A stretch of DNA of 64,000 bases from Spirosoma endbachense (GCF_010233585.1 NZ_CP045997.1:9586494-9650493), one strand, 5' to 3'; shown: positions 53,871 through 63,735, numbered from the stretch's first letter. Made by a program: numbers and translations. The notes: generated by a model from the sequence alone, not told the origin.

Positions 53871-54746
53871 ATGCATCAACCGACACGAATGGATACCAGC
53901 CAGTTAATAGGTTTACCGATTAGTCCGATACGCATTGTAAAAATTGAGTCGGATGAATACAAGACGGTGTCCTACAACCGGCGCGATTATTATAAAATAT
54001 CGTTTATAACCAGGGGAACCGGGGTCATGCACTTTAGCGGAACCAGGGTGGATATCGATGGGCCCTATCTGCTGTTTTTCAATCCACTGCTTTCATACTC
54101 CTGGCAACCCACCTCGGCTGTCCATTCGGGCTATACATGTCTTTTTACCGAAGAGTTTTTTCATAACAAAGAGCAATTAGGTACGCTTGCGCGATCAGCC
54201 CTCTTCAGCGCCAACGTGGTGCCTGCCTATCCCGTCAATGAAGAGTTGGGGAACGAATTGACCGCGCTGTTTGAGAAATTAAGCCATGAAGCTGTTTCTG
54301 ACTATGCCTACAAAGAAGATGTCATGCGGAACTATGTGAGCCTGATCCTGCACGAAGCACTTAAGCTCCAGGCCAACAGGTCGCCCGTATACAATCTGGC
54401 TGCAGAAAGGCTGACGGATCAGTTTTTCAAATTAATGCAGGAGCAATTCCCAATCCATTCGTCGCAGCAACGGTTGGCCTTGAAATCACCAGCCGACTAC
54501 GCCAACGCCCTTCATGTACACGTAAATCATTTGAATCACAGCATTCAGCAGGTTACCGGCAAGCCAACCATTCAGCACATACAGGCGCGGGTGGCCAATG
54601 AAGCCCGGATGCTATTGCACTATACTGACTGGCCGGTTGCTGACATTGCTTTTTGTCTGGGCTTTGAGTATGCCACCTATTTCAATCGATTTTTTAAGAA
54701 ACAGACCGGTCAGACACCGGCCACTTATCGAAAAGCGTCTATTTGA
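53871..54746 (+). CDS. AraC-family transcriptional regulator
   Basis: A 291-residue regulator from ATG at 53871 (MHQPTRMDTSQ); a GTG three codons upstream or Met at 53889 are alternatives. The sensor is cupin-like (TRGTGVMHFSGTRVDIDGPY, LFFNPLLSYSWQP). The HTH domain is at about 195-290 (YANALHVHVNHLNHSIQQVT, VADIAFCLGFEYATYFNRF). It is close in layout to the AraC at 8996. It precedes an SDR gene by 78 bp and probably controls it. Confidence 0.9.
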   Translation: MHQPTRMDTSQLIGLPISPIRIVKIESDEYKTVSYNRRDYYKISFITRGTGVMHFSGTRVDIDGPYLLFFNPLLSYSWQPTSAVHSGYTCLFTEEFFHNKEQLGTLARSALFSANVVPAYPVNEELGNELTALFEKLSHEAVSDYAYKEDVMRNYVSLILHEALKLQANRSPVYNLAAERLTDQFFKLMQEQFPIHSSQQRLALKSPADYANALHVHVNHLNHSIQQVTGKPTIQHIQARVANEARMLLHYTDWPVADIAFCLGFEYATYFNRFFKKQTGQTPATYRKASI

Positions 54747-54824
54747 ATTGTATACATTTTACATTGGAATGTGTTACCATACTGCTTTTACTTCGCCGGA
54801 ACTTTGTCCTGAACTAAGAATAGT

Positions 54825-55724
54825 ATGTGGACAAAAGAAAACATCAGGAATCAGAGCGGTAAAACGGTCGTTGTTACCGGCGCGAATGCCGGTATTGGGT
54901 ATGAAACAGCACTGGCCTTCTATGAGGCTGGGGCGCATGTAGTGGTTGCCAGTCGGGATGAGAATAAAGCCCAGAATGCCATTGTCAGCCTAAACACACA
55001 TGCTGGAAATGGCACGCTGGAAGCGGGGGTAGTCGATTTGGCTAGCCTGGTTTCAGTAAAGCAGTTTGCCAACCATTTTTTGCAACACCATTCCAGACTT
55101 GATGTACTCATCAACAATGCCGGGGTTATGGTGCCTCCGGCGTCAGTAACCGCCGATGGCTTCGAATTGCAATTCGGGGTAAATTTTTTAGGGCATTTTG
55201 CACTGACGGGCTATCTGTATCCCTTGTTAAAACAGACAACTAATGCTCGGGTAGTAACGCTTACCAGCCTTGCCTATCGCTACGGAACGATCGATTTTGA
55301 TAACCTGCGATCAGAAAAAGGATACGACGCCATGCGCGAATACAGCCAGAGCAAACTGGCTGATTTACTGTTTACTATTGAACTCCAGAAAAGAATTACA
55401 ACGGCTCATGACAGCGTTCTGTCAGTAGCTGCCCATCCCGGCGTAACTAAAACCGACCTTTCCCGTAATATGGACAAGGCGGCCATAGAAGCAGCAACCC
55501 AACGGCTTGGTGCCCTTATGGAAACGGCGCAGGGAGCCTTGCCCAGCCTGTATGCTGCCGTATCGTCAGAGGTTGAAGGCGGCTGTCTCTACGGCCCCGA
55601 CCAGAATGGGGGTCTGAGAGGTTATCCGGCAAAGGCCGAACTAGACGTTGTTGCGCTGAATTCTAGTCTTGCAGCTCACCTTTGGCAAACGGCTGAACGA
55701 CTAACGGGGGTTATATACCCTTAA
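54825..55724 (+). CDS. Short-chain dehydrogenase/reductase
   Basis: A 299-residue SDR of the retinol-dehydrogenase/WW-oxidoreductase-like group. TGANAGIG (18-25), NNAGVM (97-102), Tyr173-xxx-Lys177 (YSQSK) and the LTSLAYRYG segment carrying Ser148 are present. The GVNFLGHFALTGYLYPLL block is typical of this subgroup. It is encoded downstream of an AraC gene. Substrate unknown; reduction of a lipophilic aldehyde or ketone is plausible. Confidence 0.9.
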   Translation: MWTKENIRNQSGKTVVVTGANAGIGYETALAFYEAGAHVVVASRDENKAQNAIVSLNTHAGNGTLEAGVVDLASLVSVKQFANHFLQHHSRLDVLINNAGVMVPPASVTADGFELQFGVNFLGHFALTGYLYPLLKQTTNARVVTLTSLAYRYGTIDFDNLRSEKGYDAMREYSQSKLADLLFTIELQKRITTAHDSVLSVAAHPGVTKTDLSRNMDKAAIEAATQRLGALMETAQGALPSLYAAVSSEVEGGCLYGPDQNGGLRGYPAKAELDVVALNSSLAAHLWQTAERLTGVIYP

Positions 55725-55792
55725 GATGACAGGTATGCGTAACTGGGCGAAAGTCTTAGGCGGTTAACTAATTTGGCTGTTCGAGCTAGGTA

Positions 55793-56134
55793 TCAACCAA
55801 TCCGCTGGCCATTAGTCGTCGGACGTTCGGTTTGCAATAACGTAACGGTGCCATCGTCGGCTACGGCTCCCAGCACCAGACACTCGCTCATGAACGTCGC
55901 GATTTGTTTCGGAGGAAAGTTAACAACAGCCACGACCTGCTTACCAATCAGGTCGTCCATCTGATAGAGTTTAGTAACTTGAGCGGACGTACGTCTGGTG
56001 CCAAAATCACCAAAATCAATGGTAAGTTTGTAGGCTGGTTTGCGAGCCTGCGGAAAAGCTTCTACCGAAATAATGGTACCAGTACGGATTTCAACTTTTT
56101 CGAAATCCGACCAGGTTAGTAGTTCATTACTCAT
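55793..56134 (-). CDS. csaA: CsaA-type tRNA-binding-domain chaperone
   Basis: A 113-residue protein that is a single tRNA-binding (Arc1/MetG C-terminal-like) OB fold. FEKVEIRTGTIISVEAFPQA, YKLTIDFGDFGTRRTSAQVT, LIGKQVVAVVNFPPKQIATF and SECLVLGA match CsaA, a dimeric chaperone linked to protein export. Length fits. The start codon is the only one consistent with the family. It stands alone between two rightward genes. Confidence 0.92.
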   Translation of the reverse strand: MSNELLTWSDFEKVEIRTGTIISVEAFPQARKPAYKLTIDFGDFGTRRTSAQVTKLYQMDDLIGKQVVAVVNFPPKQIATFMSECLVLGAVADDGTVTLLQTERPTTNGQRIG

Positions 56135-56233
56135 GCCGCAAATTAGTCATCCAATGGCTTTATAAGCCAAAAACTTTTGTGAACGACGCGTCGTTACACG
56201 CATGATAACACTTCCTACAATCAAATTACTATC

Positions 56234-57592
56234 ATGAAATCAACGTTACTGTTGCTGGCTATGACCGCAACTGTTGCTTTTACCGGTCGACATGACGGGT
56301 CTCCTGTCAAAACGGGGAATTCGAAATCACCCCAGAATGCGGTAACCCTGCCTGCGCCAGATCCCGACAACGGTGGTATTAAACTTGCCAGTGGTTTCCG
56401 GGGGCTCGTATTTGCCGACAATCTTGGTAAAGCCCGCCATATCGCTGTCGATCAGGCTGGCACGGTATTCGTGAAATTAGAGAAACTCAATGATGGGAAA
56501 GGGATTGTTGAACTGAGCGATAATAACGGCGATGGTCGCGCCGATCAGACTGTCATGCTCGGCAACAACACGGGCACCGGCATGGCTATTTACAACGGCT
56601 ATGTTTATGCGTCATCCGATACGTCGGTTTATCGCTATAAACTGACCAATGGCAAAGTAATGGAAACGTCACCCGCCGAACCGATTGTTTCGGGATTGAC
56701 CCTCCAGCGTCAACATGCCAGTAAATCATTGGCTATCAGTCCAGACGGTAAGTTATTCGTGAACTTTGGCGCACCCTCCAATGCCTGTCAGGAGAAAGAC
56801 CGGCAAAAAGGATCGAAAGGAATGGACCCCTGCCCGATTCTGGAAGAGTACGGCGGAATCTGGCAGTTCGATGCCAACAAGCTCAACCAGCACAAAGCAG
56901 ATGGCAAACGGTATGCAACCGGTATTCGGAATGCCGTTGCCCTCGACTGGAACACGGCGACAAACACCCTGTATGCACTGCAACATGGCCGCGACAATCT
57001 CAATAACTGGGGTGGTGTGTTTACCGATGAAGTGAGTGCTGAACTGCCATCCGAAGAGTTTCTGATGGTAAAAGAAGGTTCTGATTTTGGCTGGCCTTAT
57101 TGTTACAACGATCATTATAAAAATCAGAAATTCTTAGCGCCCGAATACGGTGGTGATGGCTCGAAAATAGACCGTTGTGCTGGAAAAGATAAGCCAATTA
57201 TGGCGTTTCCAGGGCACTGGGCACCCAACGACTTACTGTTCTACACGGGCAGTCAATTTCCGGCGCGTTACAAAAATGGTGCATTTGTCTGTTTCCATGG
57301 TTCCTGGAACCGTGCTCCACTCAAGCAGGGAGGCTACTTTGTTGCTTTCATCCCTTTTGGGAAAGATGGTCGCCCGTCGGGTAAATATGAAGTATTTGCC
57401 GAGAATTTCGCGGGGGTAGCCGAACTAGGTAAACCTGGTACCGATGTTAACGCGGGTAAACTCGACCTGGCTAGCCCAGGTGATGCTAAAGCCCGTCCCG
57501 TAGGACTGGCTCAGGGCCCGGATGGATCGCTTTATATTTCTGATTCGGTGAAGGGTAAAGTATGGCGTGTTATGTACACGGCGAAGAAGTAA
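56234..57592 (+). CDS. PQQ-type sugar dehydrogenase-like beta-propeller protein, exported
   Basis: A 452-residue exported six-bladed propeller related to soluble PQQ glucose dehydrogenase/sorbosone dehydrogenase. The signal region is MKSTLLLLAMTATVAF. Blocks are KSLAISPDGKLFVNFGAPSN, YATGIRNAVALDW, LQHGRDNLNNW, EEFLMVKEGSDFGWPYCYND and CFHGSWNRAPLKQGGY. Four cysteines (as in CQEKDR and CPILEE) suggest disulfides. It would oxidise a sugar in the periplasm if PQQ is available; cofactor binding is inferred. A strong terminator follows. Confidence 0.87.
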   Translation: MKSTLLLLAMTATVAFTGRHDGSPVKTGNSKSPQNAVTLPAPDPDNGGIKLASGFRGLVFADNLGKARHIAVDQAGTVFVKLEKLNDGKGIVELSDNNGDGRADQTVMLGNNTGTGMAIYNGYVYASSDTSVYRYKLTNGKVMETSPAEPIVSGLTLQRQHASKSLAISPDGKLFVNFGAPSNACQEKDRQKGSKGMDPCPILEEYGGIWQFDANKLNQHKADGKRYATGIRNAVALDWNTATNTLYALQHGRDNLNNWGGVFTDEVSAELPSEEFLMVKEGSDFGWPYCYNDHYKNQKFLAPEYGGDGSKIDRCAGKDKPIMAFPGHWAPNDLLFYTGSQFPARYKNGAFVCFHGSWNRAPLKQGGYFVAFIPFGKDGRPSGKYEVFAENFAGVAELGKPGTDVNAGKLDLASPGDAKARPVGLAQGPDGSLYISDSVKGKVWRVMYTAKK

Positions 57593-57602
57593 AAAAAAGA
57601 AA

Positions 57603-57651
57603 AACAGAAGTGGTTAAGGGCATGCAGTACATGCCCTTAACCGCTTCTGTT
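57603..57651 (+). terminator. Long hairpin terminator
   Basis: A 22-bp stem with one G-U pair (arms 57603-57624 and 57630-57651) and a 5-nt loop, 10 bp after the dehydrogenase stop. The A-run before the hairpin supports bidirectional use, also serving the leftward genes. Confidence 0.75.
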
Positions 57652-57724
57652 ATAGTGAAATTACTTTTTTAATCGTGTCAATATTTTCAATAGCCACTTT
57701 GCCATTTCCGTATTGTCATAACTT

Positions 57725-57886
57725 TCATGCATAATCTTGATTGGAGCATTGTATGACAATACTCTTCAAATCCAGTTTGGCTGGATCGCCATCAGGAACG
57801 CCCGCTTTTTGCATTGTCGTCAGAAATTCGTGAGCGATCAGCCCATGCGCAATGGCAGTCGGATGCAGCCTGACCGCAAGGTTCAT
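57725..57886 (-). pseudogene. Short fragment resembling an SGNH hydrolase C-terminus
   Basis: A 53-codon frame whose ATG overlaps the stop of the TonB receptor gene (ATGA). It reads LHPTAIAHGLIAHEFLTTM early on, which resembles the HPT/HPN block near the catalytic His of SGNH/GDSL-type hydrolases; the rest of such a protein is missing. I take it as the surviving end of a gene once downstream of the receptor gene. Low certainty. Confidence 0.4.
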
Positions 57887-60453
57887 TCCAGCACGTTTAG
57901 TACCACTGTTGCGTAATAAAAACCACCTACGGCAGGGCCAGCGGTAAACGTAGTGTACGGTCGGTTTAAGAGATTGGTAGCGCCAATTTTAAAGGAAAGC
58001 GATCCAAAGGTTCGGTTGGGTAATGCATAGCTGACCTGGGCATCGAAGGTATTGATGGCCGGAACCGTACCCGTTGCCAGCGACGACTGCCACAGAAATG
58101 AACTCTGGTATTTATAATTGACCGAAAAGCCAATGCCTTGCCAGATGTCGGTATTTGATACACCCAGGTTTGTTATCCATTTCGGTGTGTTAAAGGCTTC
58201 TTCAAGGCCATCGCCCTGATCGGTCCGGTCGAGCCGTGCCAGCGATGCATTCCCCGAAAGTACCCAGTTGCGACCCGCCGAATACCGGATGCCCAGGCTG
58301 GAGCCGTAGTTATAGACCGTTGTTTTAGAATTGGTCCAGAGTCGGTATCGATCCTGCTGGTTGCGGTCGGCCAGGTAATAGGCGAGCGAGTCCCGATTGG
58401 TGCCTCTGGGGATATTGGCTTCAACCTGCGCAATGAAATTCCGATAGACATTATAGTAAAAATCGATGTCTACATACAGCTTCTTGGTAAAAAATAGCCC
58501 TTTATACCCCACTTCGATACTGTTGACCTGCTCGGGTTTCAGATAGGTATACGTATTGGGCTTCAGAAGACCCTTGTTTTTCTGGATAGCCTGATCAGTC
58601 GTTAACTTATAGGTATTGACATCGGTGTTAATGGCTGCCTGAAACGCGTCGATAGACGTACGGAAATAGGAGTTTTCGAAAATGCCCTGCGACATGATTT
58701 TTAGACCGCCTACGCGCTTCACTCCGCCGGAATTGACGTTGGAAAAAGCCTCAAACAGCGACGGGAATCGGTATCCTGTTTGATAGGACGCCCGAAAATT
58801 ATGATTCTCGGTTGGCGAAAACACAAGCGATAGTCTGGGATTTACGCGCGGATCGAAATAGCGGTTTTTATCCACACGCAACGACCCACGAAGGCTCAGC
58901 CGATCGCTGAAAAACGACCGTGATGCCTGAACGAAGCCACCGGTTTTGTCGTAAATGAGGTTATGATCCGTTCGGTCAGGATTGATGAAGTAGTTGCCAT
59001 CTGGATAAACAATGTATTGCCTATAGTCGAATCCAGCCAGCAGGTCGATTCCGGTTTTCTGCCGAAAGCCTGACCATAAAACGCGCGTCGGCTCTACCTG
59101 CCCTTCCACATGATACATCCACGATTTTACGCGCAGAGCCGCACCAATGTCCCAATTGTTAATATCACGGAGCTTGGCCACCTGATTATTGAATACTTCT
59201 GAACCCGGTTGTGGCCGGCCAAAATCGGCAAGTTTGCGGGCGTTCTGTAGTGCCTGCGTAACCGCCTGACCCGCTGTGATGCTATTGGTGAATTGAGTCG
59301 TAAAATCGGCAAACCATTGGTTATCTGACTTGAAAGACTTGTCGATATTCTCGGCCATTGAGCGGATGTTGTAGGAGTCGCCGGTGTTTTCGCGGGTTCG
59401 GTAGGCCCGAATTTGAACGGATGGTGATTCGAGCGTCAGACCATGCTGATCGAGCACATAATTGTCGAGCCGGAATCGATTGGTGCGTTGGTAGACATTA
59501 TCGAGCGTAGCGGCTTTGTAACGGTACGACACGGTCAGCGTGGGTCGGATTCGCCAGAAAACAGCTACATCGCCCCGAAGATTATTCAGGCTCAGATCGG
59601 TCGTTTCATTTTCAAAATAGCCGGTACGCGATACTACATATTTTTTGCCATCAATGGTCAACGTACGGCGGTTGGCCGATTCGTCTCCGTAATTATTGAC
59701 CAGATCACTGCCCGGATTACTGGTGCCGGTCAGGCCAAGTGATGCGTTGGCATTCGGGTTCAGATCCGACGCGTCGCGGGCAATCCAGTCGTAGCCACGC
59801 TGATAGGTCAGGTTCACTTTAAAAGCCAGCCGGGAGCCAATCGTCTGGGCATAACGTAAACTAGTTTCGCTAAATACTTTTGCGGAACTGAGCGGATCGC
59901 TGACATGGTTAACCCCGGTTTTTTGACTGATACTTAGCCCTGGTGACGAAAACGGATCTTTCGTAATGAGTTGTGCCAATCCATTCAGTGCATTCAGACC
60001 GTAAAGTGCCGAAGCTGCTCCCGGCACAATCTCGACCCGCTGAATATCCAGATCCGACGGAGCCAGCGCATTGGCAATGGGCCCGCCAATGTGTGGGGCC
60101 TGGTTATCCATGCCATCTACCAGTTGAACAAACCGAACATTGGTGGGATTAGCGAAACCACGTGTGTTATATACCTTGAACCCAAGGCTGGGTGTCAGTA
60201 ACTGAACACCTTTGAGGTTTTCGATGGCATCAAAATACGAAGGCTGAGCCGAAAGTCGAATTTGCCGCGCATCGAGTACTTCAATACTAACGGGCGATTT
60301 TAACACATTTTCGGATATGCGGGAAGCCGTAACAACGATTTCACTTAGCTGAATTTTACGCAGCGAATCGGTTGGATTGATGGTACTGTCGGGCAGGTTA
60401 GCCGCTAATAGGGCAGGACTTGTTAAAAAAAACAGCAGGAACAGGTGTTTCAT
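57883..60453 (-). CDS. TonB-dependent outer-membrane receptor
   Basis: An 856-residue receptor without the CarboxypepD extension of SusC proteins, so more like a siderophore, vitamin or metal receptor. Signal peptide 1-18 (ALLAANLP). Plug: IQLSEIVVTASRISENVLKS, then YFDAIENLKGVQLLT, VRFVQLVDGMDNQAP and RVEIVPGAASALYGLNAL. The barrel ends with YYATVVLNVLE. The next gene on the same strand is a ModE-like regulator, and palindromic ATAACGA sites lie in the promoter, which suggests regulation by an oxyanion such as molybdate; this is inference. Confidence 0.92.
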   Translation of the reverse strand: MKHLFLLFFLTSPALLAANLPDSTINPTDSLRKIQLSEIVVTASRISENVLKSPVSIEVLDARQIRLSAQPSYFDAIENLKGVQLLTPSLGFKVYNTRGFANPTNVRFVQLVDGMDNQAPHIGGPIANALAPSDLDIQRVEIVPGAASALYGLNALNGLAQLITKDPFSSPGLSISQKTGVNHVSDPLSSAKVFSETSLRYAQTIGSRLAFKVNLTYQRGYDWIARDASDLNPNANASLGLTGTSNPGSDLVNNYGDESANRRTLTIDGKKYVVSRTGYFENETTDLSLNNLRGDVAVFWRIRPTLTVSYRYKAATLDNVYQRTNRFRLDNYVLDQHGLTLESPSVQIRAYRTRENTGDSYNIRSMAENIDKSFKSDNQWFADFTTQFTNSITAGQAVTQALQNARKLADFGRPQPGSEVFNNQVAKLRDINNWDIGAALRVKSWMYHVEGQVEPTRVLWSGFRQKTGIDLLAGFDYRQYIVYPDGNYFINPDRTDHNLIYDKTGGFVQASRSFFSDRLSLRGSLRVDKNRYFDPRVNPRLSLVFSPTENHNFRASYQTGYRFPSLFEAFSNVNSGGVKRVGGLKIMSQGIFENSYFRTSIDAFQAAINTDVNTYKLTTDQAIQKNKGLLKPNTYTYLKPEQVNSIEVGYKGLFFTKKLYVDIDFYYNVYRNFIAQVEANIPRGTNRDSLAYYLADRNQQDRYRLWTNSKTTVYNYGSSLGIRYSAGRNWVLSGNASLARLDRTDQGDGLEEAFNTPKWITNLGVSNTDIWQGIGFSVNYKYQSSFLWQSSLATGTVPAINTFDAQVSYALPNRTFGSLSFKIGATNLLNRPYTTFTAGPAVGGFYYATVVLNVLE

Positions 60454-60458
60454 GAACG

Positions 60459-60484
60459 TCGTTATTTCCTCCGAAAGATAACGA
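60459..60484. promoter_or_regulatory. ModE-like palindrome over the TonB receptor promoter
   Basis: TCGTTAT (60459-60465) and ATAACGA (60478-60484) form an inverted repeat with a 12-bp spacer; a further ATAACGA half site lies at 60504-60510. ModE boxes elsewhere use similar CGNTAT/ATANCG arms. Read leftward, the right arm overlaps TATCTTTC, a near match to the Bacteroidota -7 element, so binding there would block transcription of the receptor. Confidence 0.5.
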
Positions 60485-60545
60485 TCGTTCTATTTGTTCG
60501 AAAATAACGATGCCGTTTTGTTATGAATGGGCTAGCTGGCAGTTG

Positions 60546-60893
60546 TTAAGCCGGAAGATTGGCCAACTCATCGGCCAGGAATTTCTCGAACCGTTCGTGC
60601 AAAGCCCGGTAATGACTGAGGTATTTTTCTCCCTCAGCCGTTATAATGGTTCCACCCCCTTTTTCGCCCCCGGTCTGGGTCGTTACCAGTGGTGAATCAG
60701 CCTGCGTATTCATCGAATGGACCAGCTCCCAGGCCCGTTTGTAAGACATATTCATGGCTTTTGCCGCCTGGTTAATCGAACCAGTACGCTGAATATGACC
60801 GAGCAATTCCAGTCGACCAATACCCATAAACCGTTCGGTGCCGTCGGTGGAGGCTGTTTCGAGCCAGATACGGCCGTTAATGCGAAGGTTCAT
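60546..60893 (-). CDS. ModE-like winged-helix regulator
   Basis: A 115-residue protein that is essentially the N-terminal DNA-binding domain of ModE. MGIGRLELLGHIQRTGSINQ, AAKAMNMSYKRAWELVHSMN and TQTGGEKGGGTIITAEGEKY are ModE/LysR-type winged-helix blocks. The molbindin (molybdate-binding) domains of classic ModE are absent, as in several short bacterial versions. It lies 92 bp upstream of the TonB receptor gene on the same strand; the matching palindromes between the two suggest that it controls that gene. Confidence 0.85.
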   Translation of the reverse strand: MNLRINGRIWLETASTDGTERFMGIGRLELLGHIQRTGSINQAAKAMNMSYKRAWELVHSMNTQADSPLVTTQTGGEKGGGTIITAEGEKYLSHYRALHERFEKFLADELANLPA

Positions 60894-61041
60894 GTTGAAA
60901 GAAATTTGTTTGGGGGCGAATGTACAACAAGGTTGGATTTTTGCAGAATAGGGCTAAGATTCCATAGGCCATTTCTCAAAGGTCTGGTCTATGGAATCCT
61001 ACAAAAACTGGAAACTAATCGCCTGAAAGGTAGCCGAATAC

Positions 61042-63090
61042 CTAGTTCGTCACGCGTTTTACACCTAATCGACCGAATGCGCTCTTTAGCCGCACCAACT
61101 CTTTATTTTTCAGGCTGATTGAGTCTTTCGCCTGTTGACTAATGCTACGGGCAACGCTGTCGGAGAGGAACCAGCCCAGCGGATATTTATCGTTATAAGC
61201 CAGTCGGAGGGTGAGATAGTTTGTTCGGGGGTTGGTAAAACGATCCATAAAGGAGTTGAACATATTGTCGCGGGTGGTCGAGCCGTTGTCCCAGGCATTG
61301 AAAAAAGCCAGCAACGGAATCTGTACTTCCTGCAATATGGACCGCTTCTGTGGTAGACTGCCAATCGTATTGCTGTTCTGAATAAAGAGGATGTAGGGAA
61401 TGATGGTGACTCGTTCGGCCGTATCCAGCCGTCGAATGGAAGGGACAAGGTTGTTTAGAAGCTGAATGCAGGTTTCGACGCCCGAATTATCAAAATAACC
61501 GCCATCGACCACGTGCCCGCCATATCGCTGTTTTTGGCCATTACCCACGAGCGTATCTTTCTGAACCAGACCACCATTGGTCACTACCGGAAAGCGACTG
61601 CATAACGAGGCCGCCGTTTTGAGCGGCACATCCGCTCCAAGTACATCCAGTGTCGACACCACATTCTTGAAATAATGCGGATCGAGTTGCAGATTCGAGG
61701 TAATGATTTTCTGGCCCGATTCGGCAAGGGTTCCGTTTAGCAGTAGAGAAGGTAAGTTGTAATTGTAGCCACTGGACGTATAATACAATTGAGTCAGTGA
61801 GGAGTCGAGCGTACGTAGGCCCAGATTGTCGCGGTAGGAGCCAGACCAGGAGTCTTCCAGCCATTTGGCGCGTTCGAGAGCCGGTAGGGGGAAAGGCACA
61901 AGCCGTTGTATGGATTCCGGAAATAACAGAGCGGCCGATACGCCGGATAAATAATCGTCTCGGATTACTTTTCTGAATTGCCCAAATCGGTTATTGCGGT
62001 CAGCCTCGGCAACATCGCGCAGAAAAGCGGTGTAAAAAACCGTTCCAACGCCCCCGCCCGACACGCCACTGAGCGCGTATACATGACGACTGAAGCCCGG
62101 AATAATCGAGTCGAGCCGGATGAGTGTTTCGGCAGTCCAGTTCAGTGCGCGAATACCTCCACCTTCGGCGGCAACCAGCACCAGCGGAATCGTGTCGCCT
62201 TCTTCCTGCCTGCGGGCGGCAACCCATTGGGCAAAGTGTGCTTCCACCGTTGGGCGTTGCGAAATCGGGGGTATTGACGAGTCTGTGGCCTCTCTAACGG
62301 TTGTGTTGTCATTAAACGCACTAATCACGATCAGGTAGACGAATACCATCAACATGAGTGGACGGTACCGGTAATCGTTGAAATACACCACCAGACTTCC
62401 CGCAAAAGTGTAGAGCGTGATTCCGAAAATAATGATGGCTGTAGGGCGAAAGCTTCGGGCAATTCCCCATTCGACGGGTAAGCTGAACACAAGAGTCAGA
62501 ACAATACTGAACACGAGCCCACCCGTAACCACGACCCGCCCGAGCGGATTCCGCCAAAGAGCGCGTATATTCTGCGTGAAGTTGGTATAGCGTTCCGAAA
62601 ATTTCCAATGAACGGGTAAGGCAAAAACCGGTACGTATTGCTCGACCACCAGAAATAGGCCTAGCAAAAGGCCACTTTGGAATACCAGGAGGTAAGGCTG
62701 CCAGTGGTTGGGCTTCCAGAAGGAATAGGCCAGAATCAACGCCGGAATCATACCGCCTAGTTTGGGTAACCATCGGAGCAGGAGATCGCATTCTTTGTTA
62801 AGCCGTAGGCCAACCGGCGAAATATGCAGAATCATGCGTGTGCAGCCATAAACTATCCAGCTCCATATGAATGTGCTGAGCAGAATATATTGGAATAGGC
62901 GGCTAAAGACACCTTCGTCAGTGACCGCATTGACCATGTCGTCGGCCTGATCGGGCACGGTGAGCACGTAGAGCGCAACGAGTAGCGTAATGATAATGAC
63001 AAACGCCTTGCGCTGCGTCTGATAAAACGCAATGATGTAATTTTTAATCTGGTGCTGAAAGGATCGGGGTTCGGCAGGTTGCACAAGCAA
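61042..63090 (-). CDS. Patatin-like phospholipase with N-terminal membrane domain
   Basis: A 682-residue integral membrane protein. The first 265 residues contain about seven membrane helices. The patatin domain follows (about 300-640): oxyanion block GGGIRA (310-315), nucleophile Ser344 in SGVSGGG, and catalytic Asp529 in VVDGGYFDNSG. It would hydrolyse membrane or exogenous lipids with the catalytic domain on the cytoplasmic or periplasmic face; topology is not resolved. No partner gene in the same operon. Such fusions are seen in Bacteroidota, but the role is unknown. Confidence 0.88.
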   Translation of the reverse strand: MLVQPAEPRSFQHQIKNYIIAFYQTQRKAFVIIITLLVALYVLTVPDQADDMVNAVTDEGVFSRLFQYILLSTFIWSWIVYGCTRMILHISPVGLRLNKECDLLLRWLPKLGGMIPALILAYSFWKPNHWQPYLLVFQSGLLLGLFLVVEQYVPVFALPVHWKFSERYTNFTQNIRALWRNPLGRVVVTGGLVFSIVLTLVFSLPVEWGIARSFRPTAIIIFGITLYTFAGSLVVYFNDYRYRPLMLMVFVYLIVISAFNDNTTVREATDSSIPPISQRPTVEAHFAQWVAARRQEEGDTIPLVLVAAEGGGIRALNWTAETLIRLDSIIPGFSRHVYALSGVSGGGVGTVFYTAFLRDVAEADRNNRFGQFRKVIRDDYLSGVSAALLFPESIQRLVPFPLPALERAKWLEDSWSGSYRDNLGLRTLDSSLTQLYYTSSGYNYNLPSLLLNGTLAESGQKIITSNLQLDPHYFKNVVSTLDVLGADVPLKTAASLCSRFPVVTNGGLVQKDTLVGNGQKQRYGGHVVDGGYFDNSGVETCIQLLNNLVPSIRRLDTAERVTIIPYILFIQNSNTIGSLPQKRSILQEVQIPLLAFFNAWDNGSTTRDNMFNSFMDRFTNPRTNYLTLRLAYNDKYPLGWFLSDSVARSISQQAKDSISLKNKELVRLKSAFGRLGVKRVTN

Positions 63091-63194
63091 TTACGATAAA
63101 TAAACGTACACGGCATAGTTTAAACTTCTGCCGGGGGTATACGGTTTTATAGACATAAATTTACTGGATCTATTGCTTCTAAACCTTTACACGT

Positions 63195-63494
63195 ATGAAG
63201 GCGAATTTCCTCTTTTTTGCACTGCTACTTTCGTATGGTAGTTTTGCTCAGCAGGCCGATTCGGCAAAAGTTCAGCCGAAAGAATCGAAAAATCCATCTG
63301 GTTTGGCGAAATATAAAGAAAATGGTCGTTTCCAGAGCCAGCTTAACGTAGGTAGTTCGACGGCTACATCTGGCCAGACACCCGCATTGGGTATTGAAAA
63401 GCCTAAAAACCAACGTGTTGAATCGTCCTACCAATACGACAATGGCCGAGTTACGGGCGGTAAGACAACCCTTAAGTTTGGTAAAAAGCACTAA
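63195..63494 (+). CDS. Small exported protein
   Basis: A 99-residue protein with a clear signal peptide (MKANFLFFALLLSYGSFAQ) and a polar, Gly/Lys/Asn-rich mature part (YKENGRFQSQLNVGSSTATS, VTGGKTTLKFGKKH). No family recognised. It is divergent from the patatin gene (104-bp gap). Confidence 0.65.
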   Translation: MKANFLFFALLLSYGSFAQQADSAKVQPKESKNPSGLAKYKENGRFQSQLNVGSSTATSGQTPALGIEKPKNQRVESSYQYDNGRVTGGKTTLKFGKKH

Positions 63495-63735
63495 GAATCA
63501 ACCAAACTTTTATCGAGACAAGAGCCGGTTTCCCGACCGGTTGAACGATTGTGCGGCCATCAATGGTCAGCGAGAATAACCGATGCCTTAGTTTTCTGGT
63601 AAAATATACTAGATAAACGTCCGCTGTTTCAGCATCCGGTTGTACCTTTCGGGCGATAGTTTTCTCGCCCTGTTCGCCCCTAATCGCATTGACTGTCTGC
63701 GACCTCGGCGATCTGTCCCCGCTATCGTTCTGGTT

